A DNA stretch of 64,000 nucleotides from Leptasterias polaris (taxonomy: Eukaryota > Echinodermata > Asteroidea > Forcipulatida > Asteriidae), in the NCBI GenBank assembly GCA_037783415.1, contig JAZGTN010000007.1:3431501-3495500 (forward strand), written 5' to 3'. Within the stretch, counting starts at the first letter, position 1, and each line of letters starts with the position of its first letter. Positions 51,374 through 63,572 of the stretch are shown one piece after another. The notes beneath the pieces were generated by a model. The model saw only the letters and a program-made list of their open reading frames with translations, made no database searches and was not told the origin of the DNA. The position numbers were made by a program, and so were the translations under genes.

Positions 51374-54300
51374 ATGTCAAAAAACATGCCTGAAAACGTT
51401 CCTTTTGGTGCCCTCAATCCGGTGTTTGCCTCACTGGGAGCTGTGGTCACTTTCTACGCAACGTTTCGTCTAGTTTCCTCGCTTTTCAGAGGTTTCAAAG
51501 CTTTCTTTTTGGCAAGTCCGCTTGGACTTTGCGCCAACGTAAAATCGTATGGAGATTGGGCAGGTAAGGATTAAGAATAGATGTACATAGCGACCTATCC
51601 CTATCCCACCTTTTTAGCCCAGGTTTTTAGCACAGCAATTCCTTTCTCTATGGTTGCATGCTGTGCAACAGACACTGATGTCATACGTACCACTGCCAAG
51701 GCTAGCCCACATTCACCTTGTTGGGTTGTTATGGCTCTCATTTACAATTTTATTTATTCTATTTTTTTAAATTTTAATTCTTGGTTGGACAAACACGAGA
51801 ACGAGCAGGCCTCCATGATTTCGGGTAGTCTAATCTAACTCTAAAGCCCGGTTCAATACTTCCTGCGAATGCTTAATGCAAAGCAAATTTACTTTTGGGC
51901 GTCACAATTGGGTGTCACCAAAATTCCATTGGCATTCGCAGGAAGTATGATTGATTGAACCTGGCTTAGAACTTAGAAGTGTAACCATTAAGCTTAGTAA
52001 CCATGTCTAAAACATTCACATTATTATTACTTTCAGCTGTTACCGGGGCAACAGATGGCATTGGTAAAGCCTACGCAGAACAGGTATGTGCCCTTTGACA
52101 TGTAAACAAAAATAGCTTAAATTTAAAACCCTAACTTAGCCACCCTCCTAAATTCCTCTTCAGAAAGTTGTGTGATTGGGGAGGATTGAGGAACTGTTGT
52201 GTATGTAGAATCTCAGAAGTGTATAACTGAGCATCGCCGATCGGCATCATTATACAGTGAAAGGAGTTGCCCTTGCAGACTAGTTTGTATTATTACTATG
52301 AGTTCGTATGTTTTATTTAAATGTTTATGCCCCTTCAAATAATCCATTTCCCTTTTACACTACAGGGAGGTGTTGTTTAGTTAATGTGGTTCTGTTTTTT
52401 GTTTTATAGGCGTGGGTGCAATCTTCTTTTCTTATATCATTTATTTTTGATATTTAGGTGTACTTTTAAACAAAATTTATGTATTTTCTATTTTTAACTA
52501 TTGTAATGACTCTGCAATTTGACCTTCGGGTCACGATGTATGTCAATTTTAATAAAATTCAAATTCAAATTCAAGTATAATTCCTCCCTGTGTTTGGTCT
52601 AGATATAAATGACTATTAACCCTTACACTGATGTGTACTCAGTACTTTCCTGAGTTTTGTGAAAAAAATCTACAGTCTTGTTTCATGCTTTCTGCTTCTC
52701 CCAGCTGGCAGCTAAAGGTTTGAATATCATACTGCTCAGTCGATCTCCTGACAAGTTGGAAGATGTGGCATCAGAAATCGGTAAGTGGACTGGGCAAATC
52801 TACAGACCATGCGACCTGTGACATCACATGTTTACAAAAGAGCCGCAGAGCCTGGACTTCCTGCAAACATTCCATGTACTGCATCTCTTTGGAACTCCTT
52901 GCTTGGTGCATGTTTCCCTTAATCCTACAATCTAGACTTGTTTTGTGAGGAATATCAATTCCTACCTTCAGCTTCCCTGAGTTATTTTCATCTTAAAATG
53001 ATTTCTTCCTGTACCAAAAAAAAAAGGGGGGAACAGAAAAAAATCAAGAAATTTGCTGTCATTAAGGATAAAGAACAATTCTAGAATATAAAGAACTAAC
53101 AAAATAGAATAAGAAAACAGAGAACAAGCTTGCAAATAGCAAATATAATCACTATTAAAAGGCGGTCAAGACAATAAAAACCTACAGAGGAAAATAAAGT
53201 ACAAGAACAAAAAACATAATAAAATTTATTATTGATTCATATTTTTCAATCAATTATTCAATATGAAAGTAAATTCTTCTTATTTTGTACTCAATGTAAT
53301 CTTTGTTACCCTTTCTAAAATTTCAGAATCCAAGTACAAGGTGCAGACTAAGACCATAGCGATTGACTTCTCCGGGAGCGGAGAGATCTATGAGACGATA
53401 AGCAAGGAGGTCGCGGGTCTTAGCGTTGGGGTCCTTGTCAACAATGTGGGGATGTCTTACAGTTACCCCATGTACTTCCACGAGCTTCCTGACTCAAAGA
53501 AGGTGGGTGGCTTGACAGTCCTTTGTGCTCATCTTTGTTGTGCCCCTGGCCAGGGTTCTCCCCATGCCCAAGCTAGGGCATCAGGCCGATACGAGCGAAT
53601 TGCGCACTGATAGGCCCACATTTCTGCTGATTCGGAAATAAACCCAAAACAATATGATTTTACAAGCCTTGAACTTCGCTCTTGAATGGGCACAGCAATT
53701 TTCCTCTATTAAACCTTACTAGAGGGGCACTTCTACGAGGAAAATGTAAATCTGCATTGAAACTTTGCTGAGGACAATACAGCAAAAGCACAGGGCACCA
53801 TGGCAATTGCTGTGGTGCCATGGGTTAATTCTAGGCCTGATTTAAAAAAAAAAATTATTTCACAAAACACATCAAGAGAAAAACCATATAGAATGCTCCA
53901 GATTGCACAGTAGGGCTTTTAAAACCGAGATGAACACAAGTAGAAAATATTCCAAAAACTTTGTTATTCAAATTTTGGGGCATAAAAACTGGTATCTTTT
54001 TTACATGACCATGTTACTTTGAAGTGAAACGTTTCTCAAAATGCTTTATATCCATCGAAAGCTTCTGTACTTCTATAATCTGGAATAAGTTTTTATTGCG
54101 ATTAATTTTGAGAGTGATTACCAAATGTATCTTCCCTTCAACTCAACATTTTCATAAAACATCTTCTGTAATTGCTTTTCAATACAGCTCCTGACTGACA
54201 TGATCAACTTGAACTGCTTGTCGGTTACAATGGTGAGATTGTTTTGTGATTAGTCAGAGATTGCTCCCGATACAATAATCTTTGTCAAACATAATAACAC

Positions 54301-57300
54301 CATACTTGACGTGTTGTGGCGTGTCGTGGCCGAGCGGTCTAGTTCACCGGACCCGAGCTCTGGTGTTGTCAGCAGCAGAGTGTGGGTTTTGAATCCCGAT
54401 CAGTGCCCTTGAGCAAGGCACTTAATCATAAAAGTTGGGAAGGTAGTGCATTCTGCTTTACCAGCCAGGCTCCTAGTGGATGATACCCATGCCTACATCC
54501 TTACGGACTGTGAAGGGGGTAACCCTGTTTCAGCCCCAGGAGTTGGTGGCAACATTCCCCTGGGGACAGTTGATTTGGGTTGACAGCCCAAATCAGTTTA
54601 AAGTGTCACCTTGAAAAGGCTGTCCGGCCTTGTTTACATTGTAGACCCACTATAAGTCGTGCAACTCCGGTCCCTGATTGTGTCTATTGTTCAGTAAGGT
54701 TAAGTTTATCTCATCCGATCATTCCTGCCAGCAACATCCAGAATTTGTCATGAATGAGCAGAGAATCTCAGATCATAGAACGTAGAATTCCCATACAATG
54801 CTACAGTAACTCTTTTGTTCCCCTCAGCTAAACCTTACCATTTTAACTTGTTACTATTCCTGTACAAATTTGCTCGGAAAAAAAAACCACACAAAAATCC
54901 TGCCATGCAATCTTGTATTGACTAACTTTTTTTTTTTTTTTTGGACAGATGACTGCGATTGTTCTACCAGGAATGCTAGAGAGGTAAATATCAGTTAGAG
55001 TTAATGTAGAACTCACAACCTGTATGCCCATTTGGCTGCCGGTGCTGCATACTCACAAGGAGTTGAAATGGTATACCATGCCTGATATGTGGCAGAGGGT
55101 GTCCCTCCCCAAATGTTCACAAACCAGGGATGAGATTTTTCAGTCTTTTGTCTGAATTCAGACTTTTTATGTCAGCCTGGTGAATAAAAAAAGCCTTTCA
55201 TTTTTCCACATAAAAGAAAGACTGCCCTTTGATCTACTTCACTAATGCTTAGGACACTGTTCCTAAAAGCCCTTTGAATTCCAAACCCTCCCTAGGGGTT
55301 ACCAAAAGGTGGAAACGCCATCATTTCAATATACTTGTACTTGTAGGCCCTACGTCCTAAAATTTGGATCCAACATGTAGTTTCAGACTTTTTTTGCCAG
55401 CAATGACTCTCATCCCTGACATACTTTGACACACTTTATTCCTCTTGTACAGAAGAACCACTCCCCCCAAAAAAAATAAAAAATAAAAAACATTCAATCG
55501 AGTTAAAAAATGTTGTGACAAAATTCAGCGTTTCTGTAAAGATTCATGAACTGAAATGCCTTCTATGATTGGTTGATTTGTTTCCAACAAATTCATCACT
55601 ATTTTTGAATATTTTGTTTAACATTGATACAAACTGTTTTTGATTTGTAGTTATGGCTTTCCATAGTTTTCCAACCTCAGTTGGCAAAAACTTGGGCTGT
55701 GACGTTGCAATAGAAAGGTTTTTAGGAGGGGTAAAACTGTGCCACATCGAGTACCAAATGTGAAATGGTGTAAGGAGTATGGCTACCTATATGTAGATTT
55801 TCTATGACTGTAACAGCCCATCTCTGGAAGCCCCCTCTGGCTGACCTTTTGACCTTTGGCAAATAGGCAAATATTCTAAGCCAAGATTCATGTTACAATA
55901 TTATTCCAAGCACCCACAAATCGATTTAATCAAAGGTTTAGAATTTTTAGATATAATTTATTTGTTGCAGGAAAAAGGGCATCGTTGTAAATGTTGCTTC
56001 TGCATCAGGCATGAACCCAAGCCCTCTGTTGACCGTTTATTCCGCTACCAAGGTTGGTTGAACTATTACTGACACGGTTTGCCCTTAACTTTTCCAGTGA
56101 CTAGTCAGTTAGTTTTTTAAATAGCCCTTATTTCATATCAGGGTTTGCCCATACCTTGTTCAGTGAGTGGCTGACAGGACCAGTTAGTTTGTCATTTCAC
56201 TGGTCAGTCAGCTTTTCCACTTGTCCAATTTTAAGTTAAATAGGGATGCTTTTTAATGCCGAACTCACCATTTGGAGAGAATTGTGACCAGGCCTCGGGT
56301 GTTTTAACCCTTTAGAGACCATAGTGACCGCAAGTGGCTTGTACCGAAATGACCATAGCGGGCGCAAGATTTGACCAACTTGCGCTCAAACAAGGGCAAC
56401 AGCGAGAGGTTAAAGACATTTACATTTTCCAATGATTCCGTTGTTAATAAAGAATCTACAGTTCCAAAACAAACCAATATATTTGTGTTTCTTAATAATT
56501 TTCCTGAATTTTTTTCTGAAAATAAAAGAGTAACAAAATCAACAAGATAAGCAATGTCTGGACGAAAGGTGATGATTATACAGAATGAATGGTCTCTAAA
56601 GGGTTAACTGGTGTTTGGCCAGTGGGCCACTGTTAAGGGAGAGCCCTGACTTCTTTCCAATGGTGTTTGCAAACTAGATGTTGAATTTTGCATCGGTTTT
56701 TGGAAAGTTGGAAAGTTTTTTGGATGATAGATCGATTGTGAGGCCATTTTTGCTGCTGATTGAATGATCAAAAGTGTTATGCAAAATTTGCTGCACTTTA
56801 TTGTATCGCGACCGACTTTAGTGTCAATACCTGTACTTTGATGAGTAAGAGTTTGTTTGTTTGTTTGTTTGTTTGTTTAGATGATTTTCCCATCAAGAGA
56901 TCTCAGCAAAGCTCCCACAAGGGGATATAAACACCAAGCTGGCAACAGCCAATCGCTCTCATTCAAACATTGGTTCAACGTCTATGATTATGAATTGCAC
57001 CAGTCAAGACTTATTATAGTCATTGCGACATCAGCCGTTAGCTTGGTAGAATTTGAACCCACAACCTTGTGATTGCAAGTCCTGCAGTCTCACCACTAGA
57101 CCATGTTAATACAGGGCTTAAGCAGCAGAAAAACTGCTCTATATTGAAATTTATTATCATTACTGTAGTATTATTATTATAATTAAAATAACTTTTCTTC
57201 TTTTGTTTGGTCTTTAGGCGTACATGGATTTCCTGACCAGAGCTCTACAGACTGAATACGAATCTAAAGGAATTATATTTCAGGTAGGCTTCATACTTTA

Positions 57301-58987
57301 TTGTTGTACTACGGTAACAGATTGTGAATTTGGTTGATAACCAATCACATGATGTGCTACAAAGTCACATGGACATGGGTCAGTGGAACATGAGTGATTC
57401 GCCCCACAGGGTTTTTAACTTTGATCAAGCGCACCGTTGGTCATTTCCGGCGCCTTGTACAATATGAGAAATGGCCTTGGGTTGAGATTATTCACGCTGG
57501 TACTAGGTACATTGATATACAATCCTTGTGCGATGTGTCAAAGGGAACAGTGAAGAAATGTTTTTGTCAACGATCTGTTCCCCAAAGAAGAGGAATCTGT
57601 TGCCATGGTAAAATAAAACAATTATTGCACGCTTTGTAATGGGGTCCATGGGTTTGGTGCATTTATTTCATTCCTTAAACCGCCTCAGCTCCCTTGGGTG
57701 GGAGTATAAAGCCAGTGCTGCTAAATGAATGCTATACAAGAAAATTGTTACCATGACGATTTATGTACGTTTTCTTTCAAAAATTTAGTCTGTTCTGCCG
57801 TTCTTTGTGTCGACCAAACTGAGTAAGATTCGCCGAGCCTCGCTGACCGTTCCGACGCCAACAGGGTTTGTCCGCAGCGCCTTGGCTACCCTGGGCATTG
57901 AAGACAGAACAAATGGATGTTTGGTGCATTCTCTACAGGTGGGTTGAGACACAGAGAAGAAAGAACTTAGAGAAATAGTTTGTGTTTAGTTGTCTGTGTT
58001 TTCGCCTCCCCCACCCACCTGGTCCCCCCGAAAGAAGTCGCCTCCTCCCCCCCAAAAAAACCCCAGATGCCCCAACACAGTTGCACCCCAATACCTATTC
58101 TACTTTTACATCCCTGTGGAGACATCTTTTGTTCTTTCATTTGTCCCTGTGGTTAACAACCTCCCATAGACTTTGTACACAAAATTCCTTGTGGAGCATC
58201 CCAGCCTTGAGAATTTCCCAATGGAGACCTTTTGTCTTCCCTTTTCTGTTTTGTCAAAAAAAAAATGATAAGGTAGTGAATATTAAAACACTGTCAACTC
58301 CCAACACAGTGGGACCTTTATTCCATTGTGTAAAAGTTCCCACAGGTGTGTGTATGCCTACCCACATAGGCCTACGAGTATAATACGAGTGCAGCAGAGG
58401 CAGGAAGGTTATTAAGCAGTAAGAAGTCAGGCATAAGATAAATAAAGAAAAGCAATCAAAGAAGATCTACAAGAGGAAAATATTTAAGATTTAATCAACT
58501 CAGGAATTGATGTTCCTCTTGAAACAGTCTAGAGTTTAGGATGGAGGGAAACAAACACCAGACAAGGAATTCCAAAGAGATGCAGTATGTTGAACAAAGC
58601 TGTTGGAATGGCTCTTTGTTCTACATCTCAGCAAATTAAGAGTGTATGGGTGAGAAGAAGCAAAAAAGCCCAGTTTCGCGCTCAAACATTTTAATAGGCG
58701 GAAATAGGTCGGACACACTGGTGGCACATTTACCATAAAAATATATGTAGAAAAGACAGAGGCTTGCTACAGGACTGCAGTGGGAAAGAGGTTGTAACAT
58801 TGATCCCAACCCGACTAACAATACACTTTCTGCACCGATGTTAATGAACATTTGATGTTTTTTTCTATTCCAGGGGTGGGTTGCAAGCACTGCCCCAGAA
58901 TGGCTCCTCAACAAGGTCCAAATGAGTTTGCATCTTGGCATCCGCAAGAGCGCCCTCAAGAGGCTGGGACAGAAGAAGGCCGAGTAA
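51374..58987 (+). CDS. HSD17B12: very-long-chain 3-oxoacyl-CoA reductase (HSD17B12 type), complete, ten coding exons
   Basis: This ER-membrane short-chain dehydrogenase performs the second step of fatty-acid elongation: NADPH-dependent reduction of 3-oxoacyl-CoA. Coding exons are 51374-51563, 52037-52083, 52705-52780, 53327-53502, 54188-54232, 54949-54983, 55971-56052, 57218-57283, 57789-57938 and 58874-58987. All introns are GT-AG and join in frame to 326 residues, close to the vertebrate length of about 312. An N-terminal hydrophobic segment (about residues 12-40) precedes the cofactor motif TGATDGIG (66-73). The NNVG motif is at 143-146, and catalytic Ser200, Tyr213 and Lys217 form the YSATK active site. 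SVLPFFVSTKLSKIRR and RTNGCLVH favour HSD17B12 over HSD17B3. The protein ends in KKAE, a KKxx ER-retrieval signal. The start is the first in-frame ATG after an in-frame TGA at 51314. It lies head-to-head with ARHGAP39. Confidence 0.93.
51842..51966. mobile_element. palindromic MITE in HSD17B12 intron 1
   Basis: AAGCCCGGTTCAATACTTCC plus TGCGAATG pairs with CATTCGCAGGAAGTATGATT and GAACCTGGCTT. The element is 125 bp. Confidence 0.8.
52490..52576 (+). mobile_element. LINE 3' tail in HSD17B12 intron 2
   Basis: CTGCAATTTGACCTTCGGGT, AATTTTAATAAAATTC and an ATTCAA tail form a non-LTR 3' end. Confidence 0.45.
54318..54680 (+). mobile_element. full-length tRNA-derived SINE in HSD17B12 intron 5
   Basis: The head is CGTGGCCGAGCGGTCTAG and GTGGGTTTTGAATCCCG. 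The body is CCCTTGAGCAAGGCACTTAA, CCAGGCTCCTAGTGGATG and TTTCAGCCCCAGGAGTTGG. Fragments of the body lie at 30363-30505 (minus). Confidence 0.75.
56304..56607. mobile_element. TTAA-flanked MITE in HSD17B12 intron 7
   Basis: TTAACCCTTTAGAGACCAT and ATGGTCTCTAAAGGGTTAA are exact inverted ends including the TTAA. It interrupts a repeat whose left part (CAGGCCTCGGGTGTTT) resumes as CTGGTGTTTGGCCAGTGGGC. Confidence 0.85.
57040..57110 (-). repeat. tRNA-like SINE head in HSD17B12 intron 7
   Basis: On the minus strand: ACATGGTCTAGTGGTGAGAC, GGACTTGCAATC, and GTGGGTTCAAATTC. A- and B-box regions are present, but pairing of the outer stems is poor. Confidence 0.5.
58510..58700 (-). mobile_element. non-LTR reverse transcriptase C-terminal fragment in HSD17B12 intron 9
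   Basis: The minus frame reads RCRTKSHSNSFVQHTASLWN and SLSGVCFPPS, sister to 6275-6490. An RKT-type tail follows on the + left side. Confidence 0.65.
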
Positions 58988-59060
58988 ATCCTGAGTCCGT
59001 CCCCACACACGTCACAGAGAACCAAGATTATGTGATTTCCTTGGCTGGTGATTTGATTTT

Positions 59061-59093
59061 TAGCTGTTCCGACTATTTCTGTCGGAACAGCTA
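59061..59093. terminator. perfect 13-bp hairpin just after the HSD17B12 stop (transcript hairpin, function unknown)
   Basis: TAGCTGTTCCGAC and GTCGGAACAGCTA pair exactly around a TATTTCT loop, 74 bp past the stop codon, followed by a T- and ATT-rich tract. It could be a 3' UTR structure or the start of the repeat that follows. The terminator label is only the nearest available type. Confidence 0.4.
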
Positions 59094-59909
59094 TTGTTTT
59101 CGTCAAGATTTTTATTTTTTTAAATTATTATTATTATTATTATTCTTTCTTTCCCTAAAACCCTATTGACTTAACCTGTGACTTTTCTGACTGTCATATG
59201 TCTCTCTTAGAATTATCAGAAGTAGACAAATCATATACAAGCTTATGCCCTGAATTAAATTTTAGATGTAATTGGATTAAAATTCTTAATTAATTATTCA
59301 CGTGACAGTCATGTGAATATTTAATTAGGCAATCTTGTTTGAATCATATCTCAAGAAGTATACTCTCAATTTTTTTTCAATTATGGACTCCTTTTAGGTA
59401 GTAGATGTGGATTGCGGCATATTTTTCACTGTGACATCATCTATTGGCGCGTTTTTTATCTGTGTACAAAAGACATGGTGCTCAGATTGCACAAGTTTTA
59501 CTGTTCAAAAACACAATATTTTCTAAATAAGTTTCCTAAATTACCCAAACTGTTTTGAAAAGTGAAATACTTTCACTAAGAGTTATTCCAGACCATTAAA
59601 ACTAATCAATGTATTTCCAAGATAATTAACGAAGAAGTGACAAATTGGACCCCATGGCTAGCTGGCAAATTGTGCCGTGATTGCGCAATCACGGCTAGGT
59701 GTCAAAGACTGCCGTGATATTGGAATCGAGAGAGGATATACGTACGTTCTAATAGGGTTTTCGTTAAAAGGCATTGGATTGGGATAAGTTACATACCATC
59801 GTGTACCTTATCAAATTTATTAGTAAGAAAAACACATTTTTGTTACTGTGACGTCATCAGGTGTCAAATTACGGTAATTCAAAGCTTTAATTAGTTAATC
59901 TTTGCAGCA

Positions 59910-60470
59910 CCATATCTCAAGAAGTACACAGCCGATTTTCAAACTTTTTTCAGTTATTGACTCCCTGGGTAACCGTGACCCCATGTTGACCATATTTCAA
60001 GAACTACACAACCGATTTTCAAACTTTTTTCAGTTATAGACTCCTTGGGTAACCGTGACCCCATGTTGACCTTTACTTCCGGGTCAACCGGAAGTGACAC
60101 CGTATTTCAAGAACTACACAATCAATATTCAAACTTTGTTCAGTTATAGACTCCTAATGGGCATTGGAGAATAACCTTGGGTAACGTTGACCTTTACTTC
60201 CGGGTCAACCGGAAGTGGGACCATATCTCAAGAACTACACAATCATTTTTCAATTATAGACTCCTTGGGCATTGGAGATTAGCCTTAAGTCTTAAGTAAC
60301 CATGACCCCATGTTGACCTTTACTTCCGGGTCAACCGGAAGTGAGACCATATTTCAAGAACTACACAACCGATTTTCAAATTTGTAGTTATAGACTCCTA
60401 ATGGGCAACCGTGACCCCATATCTCAAGAACTACACAACTTCTTTTCAATTAGAGACTCCTTGGGCCAGC
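59910..60470 (+). repeat. tandem repeat of 72-126 bp units with ACTTCCGG...CCGGAAGT palindromes
   Basis: Units start with CCATATTTCAAGAACTACAC or a variant at about 59910, 59990, 60100, 60221, 60346 and 60418. Three carry ACTTCCGGGTCAACCGGAAG plus T (60075, 60196 and 60322). Earlier, more diverged relatives begin near 59345. It lies downstream of HSD17B12. Confidence 0.85.
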
Positions 60471-60499
60471 TCTGTGATTGTACACAATCACTATCCCTA

Positions 60500-60676
60500 G
60501 TTCTAATTACAACTGCAGCAAATCACTCTGAGCGATACAACTGGTGGTGGAGTGCAGAGCTGCTGCCAACAAACCAATCTTTCCATGTACTGATGAACAA
60601 ATTTGAATGTATTTCTAAATAGTTCCTTGATTGTTTTACAAAATCTCCCTGATTGCAAGATATGTGTTGGCAGCTA
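60500..60676 (-). mobile_element. MITE family C copy, inverted
   Basis: GCTGCCAACAAACC and CAATCTTTCCATGTACTGAT to TGTGTTGGCAGCTATGG are the inverse of the copies at 407 and 15296. Confidence 0.55.
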
Positions 60677-61849
60677 TGGGAGTGGCATAACTAGAAGTTT
60701 GATTGGGGTGGGGATACTTGAACCAAGTAAAAGCAATGTCGAGGACCAGGGACAGTGTAGCTGGTAATCGGTTTTCTTTAAATCAAGCAAGAATAATTAC
60801 TGCTTCCGTAAGCGCCGATTCTTTGCATATACGGTAAGCAGAGACATGAAATTGGGCCTCTGTACTTATACATTGTAATAGCATTGATCAAGGTTGTCTT
60901 AAGCTATCCTATCCACAAACAGTAAGGATTGATATTTTTCATTGATTTGAAATAGTCAGAGGTGAACAATAAATTGTGTATTGTACTCTAAATCAATGTC
61001 GTGTATATTCGAGGTTTCAATTCTTGAATCAGAGTCCTTAGTGTCGAGTCATTTTGACTTTGTGGTGTTAATTTTACTTTCACAATAATGGCCATTCCCT
61101 AACACCAACCACCTTGATTTTGAAAATGGTGAGTCGGACAAAAAATTATGTTTTTTTAACACTTTCTTTTCTTTATTACAAAATAAGTTCATAATCACAC
61201 TGACCTGATACCCAGACACAGTCCATGCAACTTTAGTAGAAACTATTTCTCAAATGATATTTTGGCTGGTAACCTTTTTCTGGTACGCTTAATTGTTTTA
61301 TTCCTATTTAAATGTAGATATATACAATAAAACTAAGCGTTTCTTGGCATAAAAACGGATATGTAAATTAAAGTTCAAGTCGCATGCATATTCAAAATAT
61401 ACATTCTCACAAAACTACACACAACTATGGTAAAAAGAATATTCTATTGATTGGCGCTATTTTCTATCAAAAAGTAAAAACTCTGTACAAATATTGAGAT
61501 TCTTTCAGTTGCCATGAGTTGGATTTTGAAAAACAGTCTGGTACACCGACTTGATTGGTCACAAGTGAACACTCGAATTGGATTTCACAGACTGGTGCAA
61601 CTTGCAACGTCACTTCAGTCCGGGGGCAAGCTTTTGTGAAGCAAGCTCCAGATCACATTTTACAACACATTAATTTAGAAATGTTTGTTTGTCGTCTCTA
61701 ATGCAAAACCTTATCCCAAATGATGTGTAATAGCAACTTTCTCCACTGCAAGGAATTCAAAATTAAGCGGCTAGTACTTTTCACTATTAAGCAAGCCATT
61801 GTACCAGACACTGTTCAGATCCGTCTCACAAATAGCTCATTGTAACATC

Positions 61850-62135
61850 ATTATAATAATATAGAACATTTATAACGCGCACAAATCCGCAAAAAACGCT
61901 CATGGCGCAAACAGAGCAACATACACAAGTACATAATAGCAAACAAGATTTACAAATGGAAAAACTGAAATAAGCATTTACACATGATCCCGACCATAAG
62001 TGCTTTGCATGAGATGTGTTTTTAACCTGTTTTTGAATGTCTCAAGTGATGGATAAGTGCGAATATTGTAGGGAATTGAATTGCGTTCCATAACCGGGGA
62101 GCTGCGACAGAGAAAGCTCCGTCGCCCCAGGACCT
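61850..62135 (-). mobile_element. CR1/L2-like LINE 3' end
   Basis: The minus strand ends a frame at 61978-61980 with YPSLETFKNRLKTHLM before it. The preceding APRLWN-type stretch is in another frame, so the copy has a frameshift. The tail has GCGCGTTATAAATG and an ATT run, as at 1-389. Confidence 0.6.
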
Positions 62136-62560
62136 AGGCACAACCAAGAGTAATTTAGCAGCTGATCGCAAACATGACTTAAACCTCATATTGCAGTAAT
62201 TATATTTTCATAATTATAATAACCTTGTATGATAAATTGTTTTATAACAATTTCTACCTACTTCGCCCCCCGCCCAATAAACACATAATAAAATTTACCC
62301 CAGCGGTCAAGACTCAACTTAATTTACCACCCTGTCAAAAAAGTTCATCACAGTATTTGTTCACATTTCGGTGACAACAAACAATGCTTTGGGATTCCTA
62401 GCTACCTCTCGCAGATTTCGCGAGAGCCTCCCAGAAAATGCGTCAATCTCACAGCATCAACAACATTTCCAAGAGCATACCGTTCAAAACAACATATATT
62501 ATTGCTGATTCTAAAATTATTAATTATCAAATGATAATATTCATTTTTGTGTTTGTTTAA

Positions 62561-62793
62561 AGGGCGTGTACAACATTGGTAATTGCCAAAGACCTGTATC
62601 CACACTTGATGTGACCCAACATATACATGAAATAACACACCTGTGAAAGTTTAAGCTAAATCAGGCATCTGAAAGCACTCAATTCTATGCAACAAGGGTG
62701 TTTTTTTCTTTCATTATTTTCTTGCAACTTCAATGACCAATTGAGCCCAAATTTTCACAGGTTTGTTATTTTATGCATATGTTGGGATACATA
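62561..62793. mobile_element. hybrid of family B and family A MITEs
   Basis: TTAA and AGGGCGTGTACAACATTGG begin a family B left end. From about 62672 the sequence switches to inverted family A (CAACAAGGGTG, TTCTTGCAACTTCAATGACC) and stops near GTTGGGATAC without the A terminus. Confidence 0.65.
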
Positions 62794-63119
62794 TAAAATA
62801 CATAAGATACATTTGGAGACTTATAAAAGTTTCTTATATTATCTCATGATTAAACCTATTTATTGTCAAGTATAAAATTGCACTAATAACATTGTTCACA
62901 CACAGTGTGTTGCAGTCACTCTGTGGACATTTCCTTGTTCTGTACACTTCAGGAAAATCCTATTCTAAAACACTGTTAAAAAACACACTGTGTGGACGTG
63001 TGTAAGTCCACATAGTGTTTCCAAGTCCCAACATTATGTGAACCTTTTGTACTTAGGACCACATTTTGTATGTAGCACAAGAAAATTTTCTCCAATTTCC
63101 ATTTTGTGTGAAGTATGCA

Positions 63120-63572
63120 CCAGGGGTGCATTCCACTTGCGCAAACGCTGCCAACGTTTGCAAATGTTTGCCAACAATTTTGAGTGGAACGAATTGTGCG
63201 CCAACAACATAGGCGAAGGTGTTGGTGGATGGTTTTTGAAAGGGCCGGGAGACAACAAAACGTAAGCAGACGATATTATTTTCTTGTCACGAAAATAGTT
63301 TTATAATGTGTTTTCAGTGGTTGGTAACGCAGTCAGGTGTAGTTGAAATAACAACTTAATTAGTTGAAGTCGTGATGTACGAACAAGGACTGAATGTACC
63401 TCCAATGCTGCAAACACCAAGTTAGAAAAAAATAAGTTCATACGGTGTCGCCATTTTCATTACAGAGCGCCGCCATATTGACATGAAGAAGTGCGCGACC
63501 AAGCGTCCCAACGACAACAAATGTTTGTGCGAACAGCCGCGATCTGTTTGTGCACGTGGAACGCACCCCAGG
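63120..63572. mobile_element. DNA element with CC(A/T)GGGGTGC(A/G)TTCCAC ends
   Basis: CCAGGGGTGCATTCCACTTG and GTGGAACGCACCCCAGG form the terminal inverted repeat. A shorter relative sits at 43198-43338. The interior has TTTGCCAACAATTTTGAGTG and a YY1-like GCCGCCATATTG; no gene is recognised. Confidence 0.7.

Noticed and set aside
57394..57639. 81-codon frame inside HSD17B12 intron 8
   Set aside because: It is not spliced to flanking exons, has no recognisable domain, and the neighbouring exons join perfectly without it.
61862..62131. Intact LINE reading frame
   Set aside because: Only the C-terminal end is present and it is split between two frames.
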